Positions 24,189 to 35,271 of a DNA stretch of 64,000 bases are shown here, piece after piece. The notes beneath the pieces are model-generated. The model saw only the letters and a program-made list of their open reading frames with translations, did no database searches and was not told where the DNA came from. The position numbers and the translations under genes are program-made. Positions within the stretch are counted from its first letter, which is position 1. Each line of letters opens with the position of its first letter. Source of the DNA: Deltaproteobacteria bacterium (GTDB lineage Bacteria; Myxococcota_A; Polyangia; Haliangiales; JADYYK01); the NCBI GenBank assembly GCA_020853705.1, contig JADYYK010000131.1, forward strand, positions 1-64,000, in the 5' to 3' direction.

Positions 24189-25175
24189 CTAGAATTCAGC
24201 CAGGACCTCGGCGCTCGAGCGCACGTCCCAGCCATTGCTCACGGGGATGGCGGGATCGTCCTCGTATACCGTGTAGGTCGGTTCGACGGGGCGCAGCCCC
24301 AGGTACAGCGACGGCGACAGCTGGATGCGCACGCCCGAGTGCACGCGCAGGTGGAACACCGCCGAGGGCCCGCCGCCGAGATCCAGCAGCAGCGGGAAGG
24401 TCAGCTTCTGGCCCCAGCGCCGCCCGAGGTGGATGCCCGCGCGGGCGAACACCACCGAGGACCAGGTCACCTCGCCCTGGCGAGCGCCGCCCTTGATCTC
24501 GGCCGGGAGGCGCCGGTAGCCGCCGCCCAGCTCGAGCCACCCCAGCACGCGCACGCCGCCGCGCACACCCTCGGCGACCCGGTCGCGCTGGTTGGGATCG
24601 ATGCGGGTGGCCTCCAGCGCCGCGGTGACCTTGAGCATGGCCTCCTGGACGCGCCTCCAGGGCACCACGTTGTGCTCCGAGCGCACCCCCTCCACCAGGG
24701 GGCGCAGCCAGCGCCGCTCGGGGCCGCGCAGCTCGGCGCGCCTGCCGCCGTCGTCGATGCGCGACAGCAGGCGGATCGACGCCTCGGCCATCAGGGGCCC
24801 GCTCCTGCCGGTGGAGACCACGCACACCGCCAGCGAGCGCCAGCGCACCAGCGGGCGGCGGCCCCCCAGCTCGGCACGCGCCAGCGCGTCGTACTCGATC
24901 AGCCAGTCGACGAAGCGATCGCTGGTGGTCCACAGCTCCCAGTAGATCCCGCCCGGGACCTGGACCAGCGCGTCACCGGCGTGGCGGGTGCGCTCCAGCA
25001 GCTGCAGCGCCGCGGGGGTCAGCCCCTCGACGCGGATGGCGATGGCGTGCAGCGCCGGCCCCTCGGTGGCCATGGCGTGCATGGGATCGAGATCGAAGCG
25101 CGCGCGCAGCCCGAGTCCCTGGGCGCCGCACAGCCGGGCCCACAGCACGAGGGCGCAGCACAGGATCCAGCGCAC
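24189..25175 (-). CDS. Hypothetical exported protein, 328 aa
   Basis: Not assigned to a family. A GTG start at 25175 gives a clear signal peptide (VRWILCCALVLWARLCGAQG). A longer open frame continues upstream but is out of any signal context. The mature part has a mid-region with RRWLRPLVEGV and QRDRVAEGVRGGVR, and a C-terminal half with regular alternating strands ending AEVLAEF with a terminal Phe. This suggests a small outer-membrane barrel or periplasmic beta protein. A palindromic repeat lies between it and the POT transporter upstream. Confidence 0.65.
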   Translation of the reverse strand: MRWILCCALVLWARLCGAQGLGLRARFDLDPMHAMATEGPALHAIAIRVEGLTPAALQLLERTRHAGDALVQVPGGIYWELWTTSDRFVDWLIEYDALARAELGGRRPLVRWRSLAVCVVSTGRSGPLMAEASIRLLSRIDDGGRRAELRGPERRWLRPLVEGVRSEHNVVPWRRVQEAMLKVTAALEATRIDPNQRDRVAEGVRGGVRVLGWLELGGGYRRLPAEIKGGARQGEVTWSSVVFARAGIHLGRRWGQKLTFPLLLDLGGGPSAVFHLRVHSGVRIQLSPSLYLGLRPVEPTYTVYEDDPAIPVSNGWDVRSSAEVLAEF

Positions 25176-25186
25176 GGGCCATTTTA

Positions 25187-25213
25187 GCCCCCTCGAGGCC
25201 AAGCTTCGAGGAG
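25187..25213. repeat. Palindromic intergenic repeat, copy 1
   Basis: CCTCGAGGCC-AAGCTTCGAGG is an imperfect inverted repeat closely matching the perfect hairpin at 41180-41200; both share GCCCC upstream and the GAAGCTTCGAGGAG-like right arm. Two copies in intergenic DNA suggest a dispersed REP-like element. Confidence 0.55.
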
Positions 25214-25251
25214 ACTCTTTCGGCTCATGGCCGGGTCCGTCGGGTCGGCGG

Positions 25252-25296
25252 GTCAGGCCTCGGCGCGTCAGGCCTCGGCGCGTCAGGCCTCGGCGC
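25252..25296. repeat. 15-bp tandem repeat covering the POT-transporter stop codon
   Basis: Three perfect copies of GTCAGGCCTCGGCGC. On the - strand each unit carries an in-frame TGA, and the first one read is the transporter's stop, so the array is a series of duplicated stops. The unit contains the same GCCTGAC heptamer as the array after secA. Confidence 0.9.
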
Positions 25297-26716
25297 GCGG
25301 CTTGGACTCCTGGCTGGGCGGCGGCAGGCCGAGCTCGGCGGCGGCCAGGCGCGGCGCGGGCTGGCTGCGATCCTCGACCGGGATCTTGCCGCCCCCGATG
25401 GGCGCCTGCTCGATGTACTCGGTCGGCTTGTACAGGCGCGCGATGACCGCGAACGCGATGGCGGCGACCACCATCATGCCGGAGAACAGCCAGAAGCGGT
25501 CGGCGCCCTTGACGTCGAGGTCGCTGAACACGAAGGCGGCGATCTTGTTGCCGACGAAGACCGTCAGCAGCCAGACGCTCATGACCGCGCTCTTCATCGA
25601 GCGCGGCGCCTGGGTGTAGGCGAACTCCAGGCCGGTCGCCGAGACCAGGATCTCGGCCACCGTGATGATGAAGTACTGGAAGAACTGCCAGCCCACCGAG
25701 ACGGTGCCCGGCGCGCTGTCGGCGATGCGACGCTCCAGCAGGGCGGCGCACACGAACGACAGCGAGGTCAGGAACATGCCGACCGTCATGCGGCGCAGCG
25801 GCGACACGTTGAAGCCGCGCCGCGCCAGGGTCGGGAACAGCCACAGCGTGAACAGCGGCACCATGGTGATGATGAGCAGCGGGTTCAGGGCCTGGACCTG
25901 CTCGTTGGCGATGGTCAGCCCCCACAGGTGACGGTCGAGCTTGCCGGCCTGCGCGGTCCACGACGAGCCGTGCTGGTGAAACAGGGTCCAGAACAGCGAG
26001 ATGAACGCGAACAGGCCGATGACCCGGAACACCGCGCGCACGCCGTCGCGCGCCGCCTGCGGGTGCCGGTCGCCCTGGCCGCGCACCACGTCGAAGCACA
26101 CCCTGGCGAAGCCGTGCGGGTTCTTGCCGGTGGGCGGCACGTGCACGTAGGCGCGGCGCCCCAGCCAGAACACGAAGGTCGCGATGAACATCAGGATGCC
26201 CGGGATGGCGAAGGCGACCGAGAAGCCGTAGGCGCCCTTGACCCAGGGAATCAGCAGCGTGGACGCCAGCGAGCCCAGGTTGATCGACCAGTAGAAGAAG
26301 CTGTAGGCGCGGTTGACCAGGTGCTTGGTGCTCTGGTTGAACTGGTCACCGACGTGGGCCGACACGCACGGCTTGATGCCGCCTGCGCCGAGCGCGATCA
26401 GGCCGAGGCCGACGTAGGTGCCGGTCAGGCTGCCCTCGGTGGCCGACAGCACCACGTGGCCGGCGCAGTACACCAGCGACAGCGAGATGATCGTCCGGTA
26501 CTTGCCGAGGTAGCGATCCGACAGGTAGCCGCCCAGCAGGGGCAGCAGGTAGCACAGCGCCACGAAGTCGTGGTAGCGCGCCATGCCCATCGACTCTCCC
26601 AGCATGGAGGTCAGATAGGTGATGAGGATGGCGGACATGCCGTAGTAGCTGAAGCGCTCGGCGGCCTCGTTGCCGATGATGAACTTGATCTGGCCCGGCA
26701 TCCGCTGCGTGGTCAT
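25283..26716 (-). CDS. POT/PTR family proton-dependent oligopeptide transporter
   Basis: A 477-residue integral membrane transporter of the major facilitator superfamily (POT/PTR2) that brings in di- and tripeptides with protons. The diagnostic ExxERFxYY motif is intact in GNEAAERFSYYGM (14-26). FYWSINLGSL matches the PTR2 signature, with 12 or more hydrophobic segments following. The start at 26716 follows GAGGACC; an upstream extension has no function. The C-terminus ends in a Pro/Glu tail whose stop lies in a 15-bp repeat. Confidence 0.93.
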   Translation of the reverse strand: MTTQRMPGQIKFIIGNEAAERFSYYGMSAILITYLTSMLGESMGMARYHDFVALCYLLPLLGGYLSDRYLGKYRTIISLSLVYCAGHVVLSATEGSLTGTYVGLGLIALGAGGIKPCVSAHVGDQFNQSTKHLVNRAYSFFYWSINLGSLASTLLIPWVKGAYGFSVAFAIPGILMFIATFVFWLGRRAYVHVPPTGKNPHGFARVCFDVVRGQGDRHPQAARDGVRAVFRVIGLFAFISLFWTLFHQHGSSWTAQAGKLDRHLWGLTIANEQVQALNPLLIITMVPLFTLWLFPTLARRGFNVSPLRRMTVGMFLTSLSFVCAALLERRIADSAPGTVSVGWQFFQYFIITVAEILVSATGLEFAYTQAPRSMKSAVMSVWLLTVFVGNKIAAFVFSDLDVKGADRFWLFSGMMVVAAIAFAVIARLYKPTEYIEQAPIGGGKIPVEDRSQPAPRLAAAELGLPPPSQESKPRAEA

Positions 26717-26823
26717 GCGGTGGTCCTCGATGTGGGGAAACTGCACACGTACACCATCGACTGGGCCACGTGAAGTGGCTTCAAGAGCAGCCGCCGACCG
26801 TGATGGCAAGTCAGCGTGCACCC

Positions 26824-26852
26824 TTGCGGAGGGGGCGCCTCGGGGCTAGATT
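26824..26852 (+). promoter_or_regulatory. Candidate secA promoter
   Basis: TTGCGG and TAGATT with 17 bases between, about 40 bases upstream of the secA ATG. Matches are 3/6 and 4/6, so support is modest. AGGACC precedes the start codon. Confidence 0.35.
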
Positions 26853-26892
26853 CCGACGTTCCTTAACCAAGCCAGGCGAAAACAGGACCTAA

Positions 26893-30033
<3,141 letters not shown>

Positions 30034-30039
<6 letters not shown>

Positions 30040-30082
30040 CGCCTGACGCCTGACGCCTGACGCCTGACGCCTGACGCCTGAC
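30034..30082. repeat. 7-bp tandem repeat covering the secA stop codon
   Basis: Seven copies of GCCTGAC (the first imperfect, GGCTGAC, holding secA's TGA; six perfect). Each unit contains TGA, and because 7 is not a multiple of 3 the copies give stops in all three frames. Confidence 0.92.
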
Positions 30083-30118
30083 CCAGCAGCACAGCGCAAG
30101 AGAGCGGAGAGCCACACG

Positions 30119-31333
30119 ATGGACGAGGTCCGGATCGCTGGGTTTCGCTTCGCGGGAGAGATCGTGGGCGTCAAGCGGGGGTCAAAGCGCGACCGCCCCG
30201 ACGTCGGCGTCATCCTGGCCGATCAGCCCGCGGTGGCGGCGGGCGTGTTCACGCAGAACAAGCTGCGCGCCGCGCCGGTCGACCTGTCGGTGCGACGGCT
30301 GCGCCGCGGGCTGTGCCAGGGCCTGGTGGTCAACGCCGGCAACGCCAACGCCTGCACCGGGGCACAGGGTGAGGCCGACGCCAAGGAGATGGCCGCGCTG
30401 CTGGCGCTGGGCCTGGAGCCGGCCATCGATCCCAAGCTGGTGTGCGTGGCGTCGACCGGCGTGATCGGCGAGCCGCTGCCCATGGAGCTCCTGCGCGAGG
30501 GCATCCCGCGGGTGGGGCGCGCGGTCAGCGCGGACGGCTTTTCACGCTTCGCGCGCGCCATCCTGACCACCGACAAGGGGCCCAAGGTCGCCGTGCGCGA
30601 GGTCCAGCTGGATGGCCGCACCGTGCGGCTCGCGGGCTGCGCCAAGGGCGCCGGGATGATCGCGCCGAAGATGGCGACGGCGACCACGCTGGCCTTCGTC
30701 ACCACCGACGCCACGGTCGAGGCGGCCTGGCTGAGCGACGCCGTGCGCGCGGCCGCCGATCGCACCTTCAACGCGGTCACCGTGGACGGCGACACCAGCA
30801 CCAACGATTCGCTGTTCGTGCTGGCCAGCGGCGCGGCGGGTGGCAAGCCGCTCAAGAAGGACGGCAAGCGCGGGCGCGTCTTCGCCGAGGCGCTGCGCGA
30901 GGTCTGCGGCGAGCTGGCCACCATGCTGGTGCGCGACGGCGAAGGCGCGACCAAGGTGGTCGAGGTCATCGTCGAGGGCGCCCGCACGGTGCGCGAGGCC
31001 GAGCGCGCGGCGCGACGCATCGCGGAGTCGCCGCTGGTCAAGACCGCGATCCACGGCGCCGACCCCAACTGGGGGCGCATCCTGTGTGCGGTGGGCAACG
31101 CCGGGATCGAGCTGCGCGCCGACAAGCTCGAGCTCGACATCGGGGATGTCCCGGTGGTGCGCGGCGGGGTCGGTGTGCGCGAGGCCGAGACCGAGGTGGC
31201 GGCGCACGCGGTCATGAAGCAGGCGACCTACCAGCTGCGTGTGCGGCTGCATGTCGGGCGCGCCTGCGCCAGCATGATGACGTGTGATTTCACCAAGGAA
31301 TACATCACGATCAACGCTGACTACCGATCGTGA
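30119..31333 (+). CDS. argJ: Bifunctional ornithine acetyltransferase / N-acetylglutamate synthase ArgJ
   Basis: A 404-residue arginine-biosynthesis enzyme that recycles the acetyl group from N-acetylornithine to glutamate and is matured by self-cleavage before a Thr. Recognised from GVFTQNKLRAAPV, VNAGNANACTG, CKGAGMIAPKMAT, TVDGDTSTNDS and HGADPNWGRILCAVGNAG. The cleavage site normally reads PNMATML; here it is PKMATATTL, with two extra residues duplicating Ala-Thr (Thr187/Thr189), so the exact nucleophile is uncertain. Whether it is mono- or bifunctional cannot be told. It lies downstream of secA with no other arg genes in view. Confidence 0.94.
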   Translation: MDEVRIAGFRFAGEIVGVKRGSKRDRPDVGVILADQPAVAAGVFTQNKLRAAPVDLSVRRLRRGLCQGLVVNAGNANACTGAQGEADAKEMAALLALGLEPAIDPKLVCVASTGVIGEPLPMELLREGIPRVGRAVSADGFSRFARAILTTDKGPKVAVREVQLDGRTVRLAGCAKGAGMIAPKMATATTLAFVTTDATVEAAWLSDAVRAAADRTFNAVTVDGDTSTNDSLFVLASGAAGGKPLKKDGKRGRVFAEALREVCGELATMLVRDGEGATKVVEVIVEGARTVREAERAARRIAESPLVKTAIHGADPNWGRILCAVGNAGIELRADKLELDIGDVPVVRGGVGVREAETEVAAHAVMKQATYQLRVRLHVGRACASMMTCDFTKEYITINADYRS

Positions 31334-31352
31334 GCAGGGTCAGGATGCGTGC

Positions 31353-31358
31353 TAGCAT
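31353..31358 (+). promoter_or_regulatory. Extended -10-like TGC-TAGCAT near lipoprotein start
   Basis: TAGCAT preceded by TGC matches an extended -10. The predicted +1 near 31365 would leave a five-base leader before the ATG at 31370. Confidence 0.3.
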
Positions 31359-31369
31359 CTGAGACCTGG

Positions 31370-31894
31370 ATGTTGGTTCGACCTTTGGCTTGCTTGATCG
31401 GTTTCGGGTTCGTGGTGCTGTCCGGTTGCTCGGCGCAGCAGGCTGGCATGCCCGACTCCGGCAGCGTGGATGCCGCGGCGGTGGACGCGGCCGCGGTGGC
31501 GGATGGCTCGGTGCGCGACGCCGCGGCGCGCGATGCCTTCCTGCGCGACTCCGGGCCGGCCAGTGACGGCGCGCTCGACGCCGCCATCATGGACGCGGAG
31601 GTCGATGCGCGCCGGACCTGCAACGACATCCGCAGCGAACACTCGACCCTGCTGGCACGCGCGCTGCTGTGCGACCCGCTGCTGACGGTGGTGCAGTGCA
31701 CCGCCAAGGTCGAGCGCGCGCTGGGCTGCGGCTGCCAGGTCTTCGTCAACCACAGCTACGCCGCCGGGCTGAACGCGCTGGCCGACGAGTGGAACGCCGC
31801 GGGCTGTACCGCGATCTGTCCGCTGGTGGTGTGTCCGGAGTACAACGCGGGTGTGTGCTCGTCGGCGACCTCGATGTGTGAAGGAAGGCCGTAG
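31370..31894 (+). CDS. Hypothetical lipoprotein, 174 aa
   Basis: No known family. The signal peptide ends VVLSGC (Cys20). A long Ala/Asp-rich tether (DAAAVDAAAVADGSVRDAAARDAFLRDSG) is followed by a Cys-rich C-terminal domain of about 90 residues with nine Cys (CNDIRSEHS, LLCDPLL, VQCTAKVERALGCGCQVFV, CTAICPLVVCPEYN). The C-terminal domain type recurs in myxobacterial lipoproteins by appearance. ATG 31370 starts the signal peptide; GTG 31349 with a nearby AGGA is the alternative. It is probably transcribed apart from argJ. Confidence 0.68.
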   Translation: MLVRPLACLIGFGFVVLSGCSAQQAGMPDSGSVDAAAVDAAAVADGSVRDAAARDAFLRDSGPASDGALDAAIMDAEVDARRTCNDIRSEHSTLLARALLCDPLLTVVQCTAKVERALGCGCQVFVNHSYAAGLNALADEWNAAGCTAICPLVVCPEYNAGVCSSATSMCEGRP

Positions 31895-31926
31895 CGGACC
31901 GTGCGCCTCGCCGTGGAGGCCCTGCC

Positions 31927-33084
31927 GTGACGTTCGCGCTGGCGCGGGCCTTTCCAGCGCTCGCCGCGCTGCCGTGGACCACGGTCGGGATGTGGCCGAC
32001 CGCGGTCGAGCCCATGGATGCGCTGGCGCGTGAGCTCGGCCTGGCGGCCGGGCAGCTGTGGATCAAGCGCGAGGATCTGTCGGGGGGGGTGTACGGTGGC
32101 AACAAGCTGCGCTCGCTGGAGCCGCTGCTGGGTGAGGCGCAGGCGGCGGGGGCGACGCGGATCTACGCCACCGGCGCGTTCGGGTCGAACCAGGCGCTGG
32201 CCACGCTGCTGCACGCGCAGCGCCTCGGCCTGGAGGCGGGCGCGCTGCTGTTCCCGCAGCCGCACACCGAGACCGCGCTGAAGAACCTGATCGCCATCCT
32301 GGGCGCGTCACGCCTGGTGCGCGCGCTACCACACTGGTCGTGGCTGCCGTTCTCGATGGGCGCGGAGCGGCGCCGCGCGACCCGCGCGGGGGTGCGGTCG
32401 GTGGTGCTGCCGCCGGGCGGTGCCACGCCGGTGGGGACGCTGGGCTATGCCTCGGCGGCCCTGGAGCTGTGTGAACAGGTGGCCGCGGGCGCCTGCCCGT
32501 TGCCGCAGCGGATCTATGTCGGCGCGGGCAGCGTGGCGACCTCGGCCGGGCTGCTGCTGGGGCTGCGGCTGGCGCTGCGCACCGGGCGCATCAGAGCGAT
32601 GCCCGAGGTGGTGGCGGTGCGGGTGACGCCGTGGCCAGTCACCGGGGCGTTCAGGATCGCGGGGCTGGCGGCGCGGGCGGGGGCGCTGGTCAGCCGGCAG
32701 CTGGGCAGCACGCTGGTGGGCGGGCGACTGGGCAAGGCCGAGCTGGGGGTGGCGCTGCGGGTCACCGGGGCGCAGCTCGGCAAGGGCTATGGCTTCGCGA
32801 CTGCCGCGGGCGAGGCGGCGATCGCGGCCAGCGCGCGCACCGGTGGGCCGCCGCTGGACGTGTGCTATTCGGCCAAGGTGATGGCGGCGCTGATGGCGGA
32901 GGCGCGCGCGGGCGGGGTCAGCGGGCCGGTGCTGTTCTGGTCGAGCAAGAGCTCGCGACCGCTGCCGCCGGTGGATGAAGCGGCGCTGGCGGCAGCGCCG
33001 GAGCGCATGCAGCGCTGGATCGAGCGCGCCCGGCGAGGCCTGGGTGCGCACGTCGAGGCCAAGCAGCTGCCGCCTGCGGCGTGA
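31927..33084 (+). CDS. PLP-dependent D-cysteine desulfhydrase / ACC deaminase family enzyme
   Basis: A 385-residue fold-type II pyridoxal-phosphate enzyme. The N-terminal LWIKREDLSGGVYGGNKLRSLEPLLGEA includes the Schiff-base Lys in GGNKLR, and FGSNQALATLLHAQRLGL is the second family block, followed by a glycine-rich phosphate-binding segment (VGAGSVATSAG). Members act on D-cysteine, 1-aminocyclopropane-1-carboxylate or related substrates; the substrate cannot be assigned from sequence alone. It starts at GTG behind GGAGG, 32 bp after the lipoprotein gene. It is slightly longer than the typical 330-345 residues. Confidence 0.85.
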   Translation: MTFALARAFPALAALPWTTVGMWPTAVEPMDALARELGLAAGQLWIKREDLSGGVYGGNKLRSLEPLLGEAQAAGATRIYATGAFGSNQALATLLHAQRLGLEAGALLFPQPHTETALKNLIAILGASRLVRALPHWSWLPFSMGAERRRATRAGVRSVVLPPGGATPVGTLGYASAALELCEQVAAGACPLPQRIYVGAGSVATSAGLLLGLRLALRTGRIRAMPEVVAVRVTPWPVTGAFRIAGLAARAGALVSRQLGSTLVGGRLGKAELGVALRVTGAQLGKGYGFATAAGEAAIAASARTGGPPLDVCYSAKVMAALMAEARAGGVSGPVLFWSSKSSRPLPPVDEAALAAAPERMQRWIERARRGLGAHVEAKQLPPAA

Positions 33085-33168
33085 GGTGCCAGCAGGGCGT
33101 CGAGCCTGGCGCCGGCGCGGTTCGACAGTCCTTGCTGTCTGGAGATCAGGGAGGCTAGGCTGCGCGCC

Positions 33169-33936
33169 GTGAGCGAGTCCGATCCACCGGAGCCTGCCGC
33201 TTCGGACACAGAGACAGCGCAGGCGGCGGCGCCCGAGGCTGCGACGCCCGAGGCTGCGACGCCCGAGGCCGCGACGCCCGAACCTGCGGCCGCGGAGACG
33301 CTGGCGCAGCGGCTGGCCGACGGGCAGCTGTCGGCTGGCGCGGTGCGGCGCCTGGTGCGTGAGCTGGACGCCGCGCTGACCCGGGCCCACGAGGCCGGCC
33401 TGGTGCATGGCCACCTCGGCGTCGAGCGGGTGGTGTTCGATGACGACGGCTTTGCGCAGCTGAGCGGGCTGCGCGCGCAGCCGCCCGAGCCGGCGCCGGG
33501 CGCGCCGCGGCCGTCGCGGCTGGAGGACCAGCGGGCGCTGGCTGCGCTGGTCTATCACGCGCTGACCGGGGCGGCGCCGCCGCCCACGCTCACGCCTGCG
33601 GACGACGGCCCGCGGCCGGTGTCACAGTCGCGCGCCGACGTGCCGCGTGCGCTCGACACCGTGCTCGCGCGCGGGATGCATCGCGACCCGGGCAGCCGCT
33701 ACCCCGACGTGGCCGGCTTCGCGCGCGCCTTCGAGGCCTCGTTCGAGCGGCTGGCCAGCCCGTCGCGGCCGATGCTGGCGCTGGCCATGCTGGGGCCGCT
33801 GGCCATCCTGGCCATCGGCATCCTGTGGGCGATGTCGGGCGACGGTGATGGCGGCGGTCCAGACAAGCCCCAGCGCGCGCCCGCGCCGGTGAGCCGGCCG
33901 GCGGGCGGCGGCGCGGTCGATGCCGGCACGCGCTGA
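33169..33936 (+). CDS. Membrane-anchored degenerate Ser/Thr kinase-like protein (pseudokinase)
   Basis: A 255-residue protein that looks like the C-terminal part of a Hanks-type kinase without its N-lobe. A repetitive Ala-Thr-Pro-Glu tract (about 20-44) takes the place of the glycine loop and catalytic Lys. The catalytic loop HRDLKPEN is altered to HGHLGVERV and DFG to QLSG. Later kinase landmarks persist: LEDQRALAALVYHALTG, DVPRALDTVLARGMHRDPGSRYPDVAGFARAFE. One membrane helix (about 201-222) and a short tail follow. Phosphotransfer is very unlikely, so a scaffold or dominant partner role is more plausible. Start GTG 33169 has no RBS. A 9-bp repeat array follows the stop. Confidence 0.75.
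   Translation: MSESDPPEPAASDTETAQAAAPEAATPEAATPEAATPEPAAAETLAQRLADGQLSAGAVRRLVRELDAALTRAHEAGLVHGHLGVERVVFDDDGFAQLSGLRAQPPEPAPGAPRPSRLEDQRALAALVYHALTGAAPPPTLTPADDGPRPVSQSRADVPRALDTVLARGMHRDPGSRYPDVAGFARAFEASFERLASPSRPMLALAMLGPLAILAIGILWAMSGDGDGGGPDKPQRAPAPVSRPAGGGAVDAGTR
33231..33291. repeat. 15-bp in-frame repeat inside the pseudokinase gene
   Basis: About four copies of GCGACGCCCGAGGCT encode repeated Ala-Thr-Pro-Glu-Ala, an in-frame variable linker. Confidence 0.75.
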
Positions 33937-33950
33937 CCTCGCGGCTGGGC

Positions 33951-34028
33951 GTTGCCGCCGTTGCCGCCGTTGCCGCCGTTGCCGCCGTTGCCGCCGTTGC
34001 CGCCGTTGCCGCCGTTGCCGCCGTTGCC
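33951..34028. repeat. 9-bp tandem array between pseudokinase and ald
   Basis: Eight perfect copies of GTTGCCGCC plus six bases, beginning 15 bases after the pseudokinase stop and ending about 54 bases before the alanine dehydrogenase ATG. It fills most of the spacer, so copy-number change would alter promoter or leader spacing for ald. Confidence 0.95.
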
Positions 34029-34081
34029 ATTGATGCCGCACCTGCGGTAGAGCTGAAGCCACTTCAGGAGACGATCTGCCG

Positions 34082-35194
34082 ATGATCGTGGGCGTTCCCA
34101 CCGAGATCAAGACTCGCGAGTACCGTGTTGCCCTCATCCCCGCCGGCGTGAAGCTGCTGGTTGCGCAGGGCAACCAGGTTCTGGTGCAGGCCGGGGCCGG
34201 CCTGGGTAGCGGCATCACCGACGAGGACTTCTCGCGCGCGGGCGCCGAGATCGTGGCCACCGCGGCCGATGTCTGGGGCCGGGCCGACATGATCATCAAG
34301 GTCAAGGAGCCGCTGTCCCCCGAGTTCCCGCTGATGCGCGAGGGCCAGATCCTGTACACGTATCTGCACCTGGCGGCGGCGCCGCAGGTCGCGCAGGAGC
34401 TGCTGCGCCGCAAGGTCGATGGCGTCGCGTACGAGACCATCGAGACGCCCGACCGGCGCCTGCCGCTGCTGACCCCGATGAGCGCAGTCGCCGGCCGCAT
34501 GGCCATCCAGGTCGGCGCGACCTACCTCGAGAAGGAGCACGGCGGCAAGGGGATCCTGCTCGGCGGCGTGGCCGGCGTGCGGCGCGGCAAGGTCGCCATC
34601 CTGGGCGGCGGTGTGGTCGGGTCGAACGCGGCGCGGGTCGCCATGGGGCTGGGCGCGCAGGTCACCGTGCTGGACGTCAACCTGGACACCCTGCAGTACC
34701 TCGACGACATCTACCAGGGTCGCATCCACACGCTGTACTCCGACCCGGTCACCGTGGAGGAGGCGGTCAAGGACGCCGACCTGGTCGTCGGCGCCGTGCT
34801 GGTCGCGGGCGCGCGCGCACCGACCCTGGTCAGCAAGGAGCTGGTGTCGCGCATGCAGCCGGGCACCGTGATCGTGGACGTCGCGGTCGATCAGGGCGGC
34901 TGTATCGAGACCTGTCGGCCGACCACGCACGACGACCCGACCTACACCATCGACGGCGTGGTGCACTACTGCGTGGCCAACATGCCCGGCGCGGTGCCGC
35001 GCACGTCCACCTACGCGCTGACCAACGCGACCATCAAGTTCGCGCTCAAGATCGCCCGCGAGGGGCTGGTCAAGGCTGCCAGCTCGGACCCCGTCCTGGC
35101 CAAGGGAATCAATACCTTCCGAGGCTTCGTGCCCCACGCGGCGGTGGCGCACGCGGTTGGTGCACCGTACACGCCCTGGGATAAACTGATGTAG
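34082..35194 (+). CDS. ald: Alanine dehydrogenase
   Basis: A 370-residue NAD-dependent enzyme interconverting L-alanine and pyruvate plus ammonia. Matches throughout: MIVGVPTEIKTREYRVALIPAGV (substrate Arg15), MIIKVKEPL (Lys), LFTYLHLA-type YTYLHLAAAP (catalytic His), the GGGVVGSNAARVAMGLGAQVTVLD NAD fold and VDVAVDQGGCIETCRPTTHDDPTY (catalytic Asp). Length equals the family norm. AGGAGA lies ahead of the ATG. In myxobacteria alanine catabolism feeds amino-acid-based growth. Its upstream spacer is the 9-bp repeat array. Confidence 0.97.
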   Translation: MIVGVPTEIKTREYRVALIPAGVKLLVAQGNQVLVQAGAGLGSGITDEDFSRAGAEIVATAADVWGRADMIIKVKEPLSPEFPLMREGQILYTYLHLAAAPQVAQELLRRKVDGVAYETIETPDRRLPLLTPMSAVAGRMAIQVGATYLEKEHGGKGILLGGVAGVRRGKVAILGGGVVGSNAARVAMGLGAQVTVLDVNLDTLQYLDDIYQGRIHTLYSDPVTVEEAVKDADLVVGAVLVAGARAPTLVSKELVSRMQPGTVIVDVAVDQGGCIETCRPTTHDDPTYTIDGVVHYCVANMPGAVPRTSTYALTNATIKFALKIAREGLVKAASSDPVLAKGINTFRGFVPHAAVAHAVGAPYTPWDKLM

Positions 35195-35271
35195 CGGCTA
35201 TCCCCGTAGAACCCCTCATCGCCCCGTCGTGGGGGGGAATAGCCGCCAGTACGGACGAGGTTACCCAGCCG

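Noticed and set aside
25252..25296. Possible CRISPR or attachment-site repeat
   Set aside because: Three contiguous 15-bp units with no spacers, integrase or tRNA nearby.
33951..34028. Possible CRISPR array
   Set aside because: The 9-bp units are directly adjacent with no spacers and there are no cas genes, so it is a simple tandem repeat.
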